Shown: in pieces, positions 18,913 through 29,300 of the stretch
Numbering within the stretch: the first letter of the stretch is position 1
How the letters are laid out: each line of letters starts with the position of its first letter
Source of the DNA: DASYXZ01 sp035946625
GTDB taxonomy: Bacteria > Acidobacteriota > Terriglobia > UBA7540
DNA length: 64,000 nt
Direction of reading: 5' to 3'
Assembly: GCA_035946625.1 (NCBI GenBank)
Contig: DASYZE010000003.1
Coordinates: 1-64,000 of the forward strand
Made by a program: the position numbers and the translations under genes
Notes under the pieces: generated by a model
Database searches by the model: none
What the model was told of the DNA's origin: nothing
The model's input: the letters and a program-made list of their open reading frames with translations, nothing else

Positions 18913-18963
18913 CCGGGCAGGGGAGAGGATGGGAAGAGGCCTCCCTGCCCGGTTTTTCTTTTT
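18913..18963 (+). terminator. Rho-independent terminator after the BON gene
   Basis: CCGGGCAGGGGAG (18913-18925) pairs with CTCCCTGCCCGG (18941-18952), with one bulged G, followed by TTTTTCTTTTTT. It begins 21 bases after the BON gene stop. Confidence 0.85.
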
Positions 18964-18983
18964 TCCCCATCGAGGGCCAGACC

Positions 18984-21311
18984 TTATTTGTGGGTCATGG
19001 TAAAGACGCCGTCCCAAACGCCTTCGGGCGGCTGGCCAATGAGATGGTTGCAGCGATCGAGGAAAACACGGCTGGGTTTGTCCGTCGGATAGTCCTCGAC
19101 AAGTTTCCCAAATATCTCCGTGGCCGCGTCCCACTGGCCACCGCGATAGCATTCGAGGCCTTGGTGAAAACGTTCAACTAAATCAATATATTTTTCCTTT
19201 TCATTATCCAAAGCAAGGAGCTCATAAATTCGTACCGGTCTCATTTTGCCTTGAACGCGGATGAGGTCAAGCTCCCTCACCACCAGGTTCTTACCCGCCG
19301 CTTGGCGGGTATACTCGCTGATAATCAGGCGGGTCCCGAATTCCTTATTGATGCCCTCCAGCCGCGACGCCAGATTGACGTTGTCTCCCATGATGGTGAA
19401 ATTGAAGCGGTGGTTGGAGCCCATATTCCCGACCACCATGGGGCCCGTATTCAGCCCCACCCCGATGTTGATATGTGAACGGCCCTCGGCCACCCATCGC
19501 TCTTGCAGCCTTTTCAAGACCTGGAGCATCTCCAGCGCGGCGCGGCAAGCCCGCTCGGCGTGGTCGGGTTGGGGAAAAGGCGCACCCCAAAAAGCCATTA
19601 TGGCATCCCCAATGTACTTGTCGAGCGTTCCCCAATTTCGAAAAATCACTTCGGTCATTTCGGACAGATATTCATTCAAAAGCTCCACCAGAGCGCCCGG
19701 CGACAATCCTTCGGAAATTGCGGTAAAGCCGCGGATGTCCGTGAACATCGCGGTGAGTACTTTTTCGTCGCCGCCCAGCCGCAGCAGATCGGGATCTTTG
19801 AGCAATCGATCCACAATGCCGGGCGCGACGTATTGGCTGAAAGCGGCGCGAACTTTTTTCTTTTCGCGCTCTTCAAAAAAGAAACGATAGCTCACAATGG
19901 CAACGTAATTAAGAGCCAGAGTGGAGGTAGGAAGGAAGGCGGCGATCCAAATCCGCCGCGAGGCGAAGAGATAGTAAGTCAGCCACAAAAAGAGGACAAG
20001 AATGGTTGCAATGACCGCGGTGGCGCGCGACGCGGGCAGGACGCTCAGCAGCACGCCTGCCACCAGGCTGAAGAGCAAAATGAAACCAATATCAATCAGG
20101 TTTTCGCGCAGTCCGCGATGGATAAATTGGCCGGTCAGCAAATTATCAATGAAATTGGCGTGCACCTCCACGCCGGGGAAATTGGTTGGCTCAAATGGGG
20201 TGGGCCTAAGGTCTCCAATGCCGGTGGCCGTCGCGCCGATGAGGACAATCTTGTTGGCAAAAGCCTTTTTCATGTCTTCGTCTTTGGGCAATTTGCCCGC
20301 AATGACATCGGACAGCGAATACCACGGATACGTCCTGGAGGGACCATGATAGTCGATCTGAACATACCCATCGGGGTCGGAGGGAATCGCCAGAGGTCCA
20401 AAGTCGATGCGTTCCAGGCCGGCCGGAGTGAGGATGGCTGCCACTTGATCGAGGGAACGATTGTTGTAGGCCAGGACGGTGGCCACGTCAAGCGACGGGT
20501 AATAATTATCCTGAAATCGGACCAGCATCGGTTCGCGCCGGACCACTCCGTCCGCATCAGGAATCACGTTGACAAATCCGAAATTTTTCGCATTCTCCGC
20601 CAGTTTGGGCAGATTGGGCTCCACGCCTGCCGCCTCGAAGTGCATCAACTTCCCATATTCGGGGTGAGCGACTTGCAGAGCCTGGAATGAGAGGTAATTT
20701 ATAAATTCGTCTGTGCGAGCCTTATTCTGCGTTTTCAAATCTTTCTCATCAGTTTTGAACAGCAGAAAATACCCCAGGATGGTATTGTCGAAGCGGTGGA
20801 TGGCTTCGGCGAATTGTTGATCGGTGTCAGCGCCGGCTTCGAGGGTCTTGAGTTGCGCGGCGAACCCGGGGTTCCATCCCGGGCCCTTACCGTACTCCTT
20901 TTGCAGATGTCGAAGGGTTTCTAAAGAGGAATTATCGTCGGGTTGTGGGAAAGTAACGTCAAATGCCACCACTTTTGCCCCTGCGTTTTTAAGCGCATCA
21001 AGGGCTTCCGCGAAATGACTCCGTGAGAACGGCCAGTGTCCGAGCACGTCCTGGCTTTTCTGGTCAATTGTCACTATGGCGATGGGGGCCGTGGGGGGGC
21101 GTTCACCCCGAAGCTGGAAGCGCATATCGAGGGTTTTGAGTTCGATCTCGTACAGGAAAATGAACAGAGGATTGGGGCGCGAGCCAAGATAGAGGAAGGC
21201 ATACAAGACGAGGCTGACAATGCAGACCGCCGAACTGATCATCAATCCGGCGCGATGGCGCCCGGCAAATCGCCACAGCCATGACGAGGCTTGCGCGCCC
21301 CGAAGTATCAT
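18984..21311 (-). CDS. CHASE2 sensor with class III adenylate/guanylate cyclase
   Basis: The 775-residue membrane protein has an N-terminal helix (about 22-43), an extracytoplasmic CHASE2 sensor (about 50-360, with LKTLDMRFQLRGERPP, IVTIDQKS, GAKVVAFDVTF and GFVNVIPDADGVVRREP), and three membrane helices (about 370-455). A class III cyclase domain follows (about 495-680: VLTAMFTDIRGFTAISE, NEYLSEMTEVIF, GTLDKYIGDAIMAFWGAP, GVGLNTGPMVVGNMGS, TIMGDNVNLASRLEG). The metal-binding Asp pair and the Asn/Arg transition-state residues (NLASR) are present, so it should be active. A short TPR-like tail ends it. It makes cAMP or cGMP in response to an envelope signal. The upstream FecR-domain gene on the same strand is a recurrent neighbour of CHASE2 proteins. 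Confidence 0.93.
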   Translation of the reverse strand: MILRGAQASSWLWRFAGRHRAGLMISSAVCIVSLVLYAFLYLGSRPNPLFIFLYEIELKTLDMRFQLRGERPPTAPIAIVTIDQKSQDVLGHWPFSRSHFAEALDALKNAGAKVVAFDVTFPQPDDNSSLETLRHLQKEYGKGPGWNPGFAAQLKTLEAGADTDQQFAEAIHRFDNTILGYFLLFKTDEKDLKTQNKARTDEFINYLSFQALQVAHPEYGKLMHFEAAGVEPNLPKLAENAKNFGFVNVIPDADGVVRREPMLVRFQDNYYPSLDVATVLAYNNRSLDQVAAILTPAGLERIDFGPLAIPSDPDGYVQIDYHGPSRTYPWYSLSDVIAGKLPKDEDMKKAFANKIVLIGATATGIGDLRPTPFEPTNFPGVEVHANFIDNLLTGQFIHRGLRENLIDIGFILLFSLVAGVLLSVLPASRATAVIATILVLFLWLTYYLFASRRIWIAAFLPTSTLALNYVAIVSYRFFFEEREKKKVRAAFSQYVAPGIVDRLLKDPDLLRLGGDEKVLTAMFTDIRGFTAISEGLSPGALVELLNEYLSEMTEVIFRNWGTLDKYIGDAIMAFWGAPFPQPDHAERACRAALEMLQVLKRLQERWVAEGRSHINIGVGLNTGPMVVGNMGSNHRFNFTIMGDNVNLASRLEGINKEFGTRLIISEYTRQAAGKNLVVRELDLIRVQGKMRPVRIYELLALDNEKEKYIDLVERFHQGLECYRGGQWDAATEIFGKLVEDYPTDKPSRVFLDRCNHLIGQPPEGVWDGVFTMTHK

Positions 21312-21603
21312 TGGTCACTCCGGGCAGGTAATTGTTTAGAGGCCGGCTTTCGCGGATTCTGCCCCATCGAAGTCAAGGATATCACAGACTTTGCTGAACT
21401 CGAATAAGGAGGGGAGAACAACCGAGAGGATGGCGCCTCGCTGCTCATCGGAAACTCGCCAGGGTGCACTTTGAAATCGATGGGACGCCCGGCGCAAAAC
21501 CGGCACGCCCTGGGCATGCCATCCTGAGATTGCAGGTCAGAAAGGGGTGACACTACTTTCCATCAATGCGCGGTGTCCAAACCAAACCGCACAGCAGTTA
21601 TTG
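21312..21603. other. Gap between FecR and CHASE2 genes
   Basis: A 292-base stretch. I saw no clear gene or strong promoter in it; TTGACT occurs on the minus strand near 21375 but without a convincing -10. Confidence 0.3.
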
Positions 21604-23115
21604 TCAAGGGCCCGATGGTGAAACGCAACCGCAACCTTGCAGTATGCTATTCACCTGATTGGCTATTGTCGTTGCGATGTTGTTGGCCTGCTGTGCCGCG
21701 GTGACTGCCTGGGTGGCCGCAGTCTGCGCATTGTTGGCTGATATTGCGGCCTGTCCGGCAGCATTGGCCGCGTCCGAAAGGGTTGATTGGGCGGCTGATA
21801 CATTGGCTTGAGCCTGGGTAACTCCGTGAATGGCAATACCGCCCACTACTGCAGAAATGGCGGACGCGCCCACCGCAAGACCACCGGTAATCCCGATTGA
21901 TATCCCAGGCGCTGCTGACGCAGCGGCTCCGCCCCCCGTTCCCACTTGGGTGCCCGTGGTGGCTCCACCGCCTGTAGATCCGCCTTGGACGCCCGCGGTG
22001 GTTCCCATTGCCTGTCCTTCCTCAATATCCGTGTGTTGCAGTTGAGTTTGCACCTGGCCCGCGGGGGCAACTGTTGGGGCGCTGGGAGGTACTCCCAAAC
22101 CGACGTGGGTGAACTGTCCGGTGTGCAAAACGACCGTTCCCAGGACGTTAGGATCTATGTTCTTTACGGTGACGTCTCCCGTGATGGACCAAACTCCGGT
22201 GTCTTGCGGGGTGGTCACATTGGCCACATATATTGTTCCCACGACTCCGATCACTGCGGTTGGGGTTCGCGTTTCAAATTTCCCCCCCTTGGTCAGTTTC
22301 ACCACCTCGCCGCGCAGTGTCCCCAGCTTGAGCTCGACCTCGGTTTGCTGGGATTGCGCATCGTGCTGGACGATCCGCATCTGAGATCGCGCTCCGACAT
22401 TCAGGAATGAGCCGCCTAAAAGCGCAATACGGACCCGTCCGTTTGCTTGCGTTGCCACGAGATCTTCCAAATATACTGCGTCCGACAAATTTAAAGGACT
22501 GACGTTTCCTGAACCCCCGCGCTGGTCTGTTGCGGAGGGAATTTCACCCGAAACTTTGCCGGCTAATTGTCCCGCCGCCTGTGGCATTCCATCCTCAAGG
22601 CGGACAGTTTTTCCCGGTGGGACAATCAGGGGGGCTCCGGCACCATGAATCTCCACATGCCCCCTATCCGCAATAACCACCGAAGATTTGTCCACTGAGG
22701 CTATTCTACAAATGCTGGGAAAGTCGCCGTCGTTCCGTACCACCACTGACGCTTTGCCGATATAAATCCGGGCAGGTTGTGAACTGCCGCTGCGGACCTG
22801 CAGTGCTCCCTTTCTCAGAGCCATGGCCGTGGCCTCGCCGGACCCAGTGAGAGCAAGTTCGCTGTTTTCCACCAGGATTGCCACGGTCCCGCGAAGATTC
22901 AAGAATACCCCGGAGGACGCGCCTGTCGAAACCACTTCGCCGCTAAAGACCGCCTGCTTGTCTAGTACGGGATGCTGGTCCACCAAGACGATCCCCTTCA
23001 TGCCAGCAATGGAGCCAACCACTTGCGCGCGTTTTAGATTGCCAGCGCCAAGGCCGTCGAGAGTTAAGAGAAGTGGTAAGGCCACTATAGTGCCCAGCCA
23101 TCGCGGCTTAAACAT
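21604..23115 (-). CDS. Secreted FecR-domain protein with Gly/Ala-rich tail
   Basis: The start at ATG 23115 has GGAGG six bases upstream; ATG 23142 with GGGAG is an alternative. A signal peptide (MFKPRWLGTIVALPLLLTLD) leads into two FecR-like beta stretches. The second is the clearer: LLGGSFLNVGARSQMRI, VELKLGTLRGEVVKLTKGGK, TPTAVIGVVGTIYVA. The last ~150 residues are a Gly/Thr-rich stretch and an Ala/Gln/Asn-rich helix (AANAAGQAAISANNAQTAAT) ending in CGC. In other bacteria FecR relays signals in the periplasm, and stand-alone exported FecR-domain proteins often neighbour CHASE2 proteins, as here. The gene has its own promoter element, shared with the giant surface gene. Confidence 0.85.
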   Translation of the reverse strand: MFKPRWLGTIVALPLLLTLDGLGAGNLKRAQVVGSIAGMKGIVLVDQHPVLDKQAVFSGEVVSTGASSGVFLNLRGTVAILVENSELALTGSGEATAMALRKGALQVRSGSSQPARIYIGKASVVVRNDGDFPSICRIASVDKSSVVIADRGHVEIHGAGAPLIVPPGKTVRLEDGMPQAAGQLAGKVSGEIPSATDQRGGSGNVSPLNLSDAVYLEDLVATQANGRVRIALLGGSFLNVGARSQMRIVQHDAQSQQTEVELKLGTLRGEVVKLTKGGKFETRTPTAVIGVVGTIYVANVTTPQDTGVWSITGDVTVKNIDPNVLGTVVLHTGQFTHVGLGVPPSAPTVAPAGQVQTQLQHTDIEEGQAMGTTAGVQGGSTGGGATTGTQVGTGGGAAASAAPGISIGITGGLAVGASAISAVVGGIAIHGVTQAQANVSAAQSTLSDAANAAGQAAISANNAQTAATQAVTAAQQANNIATTIANQVNSILQGCGCVSPSGP

Positions 23116-23307
23116 ATTCTCCCTCCGTCCGTCGGACGACATTTGTTCTCCCTTGAAAATGGGGACGACTACGCTCAGGCAACCAGGGCCTGTGATTTCC
23201 TGGCTCGATAATTTCAAGCAGCACTTGCTCTGCCATAGGGAAATCCCGTAAGCAATTCCGTATCCCTTCGGGACCGCGCTGCACGGCTTAAAAGTACGCT
23301 TGTTGCA

Positions 23308-23344
23308 AACAATTCCTACGATTACGGGCCAAAAGTCAAGCAAA
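23308..23344 (-). promoter_or_regulatory. Promoter-like 37-bp element, FecR copy
   Basis: On the minus strand it reads TTTGCTTGACTTT, then GCC, AATCGTA and ATTGTT blocks. It is identical at 29 of 37 positions to the element at 31480-31516. TTGACT is a probable -35 box; the -10 is not a good consensus. It lies seven bases after the stop of the giant gene, so the FecR gene is probably transcribed independently. Confidence 0.5.
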
Positions 23345-23350
23345 CTCCAC

Positions 23351-26300
23351 TCAGTGCACGGTGAGGGTGAGGGTGGAGTCATGAGTAATCTGCACGCTGC
23401 TCCCGGTGGCGGTGTAAGTGCCGGTCACGGTCAGGGTGTAGGTGCCGGACGGGGTGGCGTTGACGCTCGAGGCCACCGGCGCAACTGACCCGCCGCCGCA
23501 CGCCGCCCACGTCAATACCATGGCCACCAGCAATCCGGCCGCCAGCGTCGCCGCTCGCCACCGAATCGCGCTCCAGCCCCGCGTTTTTCGTCCCGCCCGC
23601 GGCCAGGTTACCAGAGTCGCCATCAGGCCCAGCGCGGCCAGCAGCATCAGGCCCATCGGACTCCCGCCCGGCGGCAACATCTTCCATCGCTGCGGCAGCG
23701 TCAGCGAGCGCGCCGTGGTGGAGACTTTCACCGTCACGTTAGACACGCCCGACCCGTTCAGCGTCACAGCCGGCGGCGTCACCGAGCAGGTCGCGCCCGC
23801 CGGCGCGCCCTGGCAAGTGAAGGTCACTGTCCCTTGCAACCCGTTTTGTGGCGCCACCGCCAGCGCATAGCTGGCCGTCTCGCCCGCGTTAATGGTTCCG
23901 GTCGCTGCCGCCGAGGCCATCTGGAAGTCCATCAGGTCCACTGCCAGTCCGGTGTAAAGATGCTCCAGCGCGGCGTCAGCGTGGACTTCGAACTTCAAGT
24001 CGCTGGTCAGCGCCTGCAGATTGCTCACCGTCAAAGTGCTGGGCATGTCGGGTGAAGTGAGGGTGTCGGGGCTGAAGGCGCAGGTGGCCGGGCTCTGGTT
24101 CGAGCAAGACAAATGCACCGCACCGGCGGCGCTGCACGCCTGGTGGGCGATGATAAAGGTAGTCGTATTCAAGCCGCGCAGCACCGCCGCCGCCGCCGAG
24201 TTGGGCGCCAGGAAGCACGCCGCCAAACCGTCGGCGGAGAGCGCCACCGTGCTCGGACTGCCGGGTGCGTTGCTGGCGATGCTGAGCGTGCCGGCCTGGG
24301 CGGCGGCGACGACGGTGGGCACAAAAGTCACGCTCACCGTGCAACTCGCTCCTGGCGCCAGGGTGGCCGGACAGGTGTTGGTCTGGGTGTAGGGCCCGGC
24401 GACGATACTGATATTCGAAATGGTCAGAGGAACGGTGCCCGTATTGGTGGCCGTCACCACCCCCGGCGTACAAGTTTGGTTGATGTGCGTTCCCGGCAAA
24501 ACCAGGCGGGTGGACGAGAGGGTTAATTGCGCCGCGGTTGTCCCGGTGCCGCTCAGGGTAATCGTCTGCGTGGTGGGGCTGGCATTGTCGGTGATGATAA
24601 TCGAACCGGAGCGGGCCCCCAGCGCGGTCGGGGTGAAGGTGACGGAGAAATTGCAACTTCCGCTCACCGCCACCGAGCCCCCGCAAGTATTGGTGACGGC
24701 AAAATCGCCGCTGGGCACAATGCTGGTGATGGTCAGAGTTCCCGTACCGGAGTTGGTAAGCGTCACGGTCTGCACTGCGCTGGTCGTACCCACAACTTGG
24801 CCGGGGAAGGTCAGGCTGGTGGAGGAAAGCCCGGCTACCGGAATTGCAGGCGCGACGACGCTACTCACGGTGGCCGTGTTATTTGCCGGATTTGGATCGG
24901 CGGCGTCAGAAGTCACGCTGGCAGTGTTGGAGATCGTCCCCAGCGCAGTGGGGACAACAACCAGGGCAACTGTCGCTGCCGCAGCATTGGCCAGAGTACC
25001 CAAACTGCAGGTGACGGTGGCGGTTCCCGTACACGTCCCAGCCGAGGGTGTGGCTGAAACGAAGGTTAAACCGGCGGGAAGTGTGTCGTTTACCGTAACG
25101 TTCGCTGCGGGGTTGGGTCCGTTGTTGGTAGCAGTGAGGGTGTAAGTCAGATTGTTATTCACGGTCACGGGGTTTGGTGAGACGTTCAGCGCCAGACTCA
25201 AATCGGCATCGGTGGCGGCGGTAATTTCACCGTTGACGGTAATGCCAAAACCGCCTCCCACATCGGTCACGTGGAAACTCAGGAGCAGCGTGCCCGAGGC
25301 GATATCGAACTTGTAGACGTCGGCCGTGGAATAGTCGCCAGTCCAAAATGAGGTTCCGTCCGGGTCGAGGTTTAGGCCAAAAAGTTCGCCAGCCCCCGGC
25401 GCAACGTAGCTCTGGATAATGTTGCCGCTGGCGTCCAGCCGCTTAACGTCTGCACTGTCCGCGACGAGCAGGCCGCCGGAAGGCAGGAAGCGAAGGGCAT
25501 AGGCGCTGCTGCCGGGCAAATTGGTGACAAAATCCGTCAACTGGGTTCCCGCGCAAATATCGAATCGTTTAATGCTGCTTCCTTCCGACGTGTAATAAAG
25601 AGTACACTGGTCAGAAGCAAGATCAAACCAGTCAATGCCGCGGTTTTGCGGCGCAGCCACATAATGCGCCAATGGGGTCCCAGTCGGATCGAATATTCTG
25701 ATGGTATTATCCCCATCCACGCTTCCGGCGATCAAGTCCCCCGCACTGTTAAAGGCCACATCCTCCACGCCTCCGCCGTACCCGCTGCCAAAAAATCCCA
25801 GGGGGGCGCCGGTGTTGGAGAACTTACTGACATTATCGCCTCCGAAATCAGACACGTATAAGTTTCGGGCACTGTCAAATGCCATCCCGTAGGTATAACT
25901 GCCAGTCCCCGTATCCATAATTTGGATGAGGCTTCCGGTGGAAGTTTCGCGCAGCACCGTGCCGTTGCCCAAGGAAAAGAAAAGTTCACCCTTGGCAAAG
26001 GGGACGGGCCCGCCCGTACCGCTCAGCGCAAGTAATACTGGACTGAAGAGGGAATCGTTGAAGATGGAGACTTGCCCGGTCAAGGCGCCCAGATGGACCG
26101 GGTTGAAAGTAACATTGATGGTGCAACTGGCGCTTACCGCCAAAACGCTGCTGGCGGTGGTAGGGCAGTTGTCGGTTTCGGCGAAGTCGCCAGTGACGGA
26201 TATCACGATGCTGCCCATGGGGCCTGTCCCGGTGTTGGTAAGAGTTACGGCCTGAGTGGCGCTAACCGTGCCCACATTTTGATTGGCAAAAGTCAGGCTG

Positions 26301-29300
26301 GTAGGGGACAGGGAACCCTTCGCCGCCGAGACTCCCAAGCCGGTCAGCGCAAAGGCCTGGGGACTTAGCGGAGCGAAGTCGGTTAAGGTGATGGCTCCGG
26401 TACGCGCCCCCAATCCCGTCGGGGTAAAAGTGACATTGATGTTACAACTGGCACTGACGGCGAGCGATCGCGGGCATCTATCGGTTTCAGCAAAATCGCC
26501 GGAGGCAACAATACTTGTGATCGAAAGTGGCAAAGCGCCGACATTGGTGAGAGTCATGGGCTGCGCCGCGCTCGTGGTGCCCAAAACTTGCGCGCTAAAA
26601 GCCAAGCTGGGAGGCGTCACACTTACGACAGCAGCCGCTCCCGTTCCGCTCATCGTAACGCTTTGGAAGCCACCGGCCGCATTGTCATAGATATCCAAGT
26701 TGCCGAAAATCGTCCCATTGCTGCTTGGGGAGAAGGTGACACTGATCGTACAGTTGGCGTTCGCGGCGAGGGTGGCTGGTGACACCGGACAGGTGTTGGT
26801 TTCGGCAAAATCGATTGCATAGGTGCTAAGAATACTGGAGATGATCAGCGGGGCATCCCCGATGTTGGTGAGCGTCACCGTTTGAGGGGCACTCGTCGTC
26901 CCGAAATTCTGGGTGGGAAACGTCAGGACCAAAGGCGAGAGATTGACCAGAGGAACTTTGATGTTGGCAATCCTGGCCACGAAGGCATCGCTGGCGCCAC
27001 CTCCGAAAGCGGTTTGATATTCCGTACCGTTATGGGCAAGGTTGGTGGAAGCCGTTACGCCCGCCACGTAAGCGTTGCCGAATGAATCCAACGCGAGTCC
27101 AAACCCGCCATCGTCTGCGCTCCCACCCAAATCGGTTGAAAACATCAGAACCGAGCCCGTGGGATGGAGCTTGGTGACAAAAGCGTCTCCGCAAATATTG
27201 CCCGAGTTGCACGGGATCGTGCCTCCGGCGAAAAAGCCTTGCGTAGCATCCTGGGTCACGGGGAAATTATATGAATTGGTGATACCGGCAACGTGGGCGC
27301 TGCCATTCGAGTCCACTGCAATGCCCACGGCGATGTCATCGTTGGCTCCCCCCAAATACGTAGAGTAAATCAGCGATGCCGTTCCCGATTTTGTCGGATC
27401 GATCTTGGTTATAAATCCGTCGCCGCAGGCAAAACCTGAAGCGGAACAATCCGCGAGTGTAGTGCCGCCGAAGCTGGCTTGATAAGCCCCGACGGTAGTG
27501 GGAAAATCGCTCGATTGAGTTCCGCCTGCCACGTAGACCGCGCCCGCGGCATCAAGGGTGATTCCCAGTCCGGTATCTTCACCCTTTCCGCCCAGATATG
27601 TGGAGTAAACCAGTCCCGTGGCCGTGGAATTCAGCTCGGTGACGAACGCATCACCACAAACCGTGCTTTTGGTGCAGGAGGCTCCCCCCCCGCTATATGT
27701 GGTCTGATAAGCATTGACCGTGGGAAAATTTGGCGAGAGTGTTCTTCCCGTTACATAGGCGTTACCGGCTGCGTCAATGGCGATGCCGTTGGCCTCGTCT
27801 TCCACATTTCCGCCCAGGTAAGTGGAGTAAAGCAGGGAGGCGAAAGCCCCTGTGGGTGTGGTGTTGTTGGTGTTGAATTTGGCTACAAATGCGTTTCCAC
27901 AATGGCCAATGTTGCAGCTGGGGTCGCCCAATGTAGTTTGGTAAGCACCGGCGGTGACGGGGAAATCCGTGGAATTGGTACGGCCCGCGATATAGGCGTT
28001 GCCATTTGCATCCACCGTGACACCCACGGCGTTGTCTTTTCCCGAGCCGCCCAGGTAAGTCGAGTAAAGGAGGGTGGAACCGTCAGGACTCAGACGGGTC
28101 AGGAATGCATCGCGCAGCCCGCCCAGGGCCGTTTGGCGGCCTCCGACGGTGGTGGGGAAATTGGTCGAACTGGTTTGGCCGGCAATGTAGGCATCGCCGG
28201 AAGCATCGACAGCGATCAGCCACGCGGTGTCGTCCTGATTGCCGCCGAGATAAGTCGAGTAAACCAGGGCGGTCCCATCCGGGCTTAATTTGGAGACGAA
28301 GGCATCGCCACAGTCAAAGTTGTCGATCGAGCAGGAAGAACCTGTTCCGCCGAGTGTTGTCTGGCTGGCGGTGGCAGAAACCGGGAAGTCAATGGATGTG
28401 GTTCCGCCCGAAACATAAGCGCTGCAGGTCGAGTCAACCGCAATCCCTATGGCAGCATCGGCGCCGCTGCCGCCGAGGTAAGAGGCATAGCTCAACTTGG
28501 GGTCGATGATCAGCGGCTGGGTGCGGTCATAGTCCGCCACTTCGAAGCTCACCCGATTGTTGGCGGTGAGGACGAATCGGCCGTCGAGGAATTTGTGATT
28601 GGTGATGGGGGATTTGTGATTGGCTGTCAGTTGTCCGTTGTCTTGACCTGTCAACTGCGAACTGTCAACCCCAAGCTGCTCCTGGTAAACCACCGGCTTC
28701 TTAAACCGCACCTCGCCGCCGCCCGTCCCGATTACCAAATCGCCATTCGAGGCGATCCGTAGGGGCGCTGCTTGCGGCGCCCTCTTGGGCAGGGCAGGCC
28801 CCGCCCCTGCGAGTTGGAGGGAAATTTGCGAAGGATCAGCCCCCGGCGCCACTTCAAAATCGTATTCCAGTTGACGTTGGTTGCCGTAGTAAACCAAGTC
28901 GATGCCCGGATAAACTTGCTCATAACGAACTTTGACAAAAGTAGGCGCGTGTTTCACCCACTTGGCAGGGTCATTGCCAATGAAGTAATTGCTCTTGCCG
29001 GGTAATTCGTCTTCGCCAGTCACTTTCGCGCCGGGATTAGCGTTCAGCAATTGCATTCTTAAAACAGAGTCCTTTGTCCCTTGTCCTTTGTCCTTTGTCT
29101 GTCCACTGTCATTCCCGCGCAAGCGGGAAACCACTCCTGACTTCTGACTCCTGACTCCTGGCTCCTGCAATTTAAGCACCGCCTCAGTCGGCGTCAGGAA
29201 CAATCCGTAGCCGTTGCCCCGGGAAAGGAATTTGACTTGCGGATCGGTCTGGCCCAAGTTGGCCTCGAAGCTAAGCGGCAGGTTTCCATAATTCTGGGCG

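Noticed and set aside
19503..20690. A 395-codon plus-strand frame opposite the CHASE2 cyclase gene
   Set aside because: It mirrors the codon pattern of a well-supported gene and shows no domain; the same applies to the long antisense frames opposite typA (16116-17201) and the giant gene (27479-28288).
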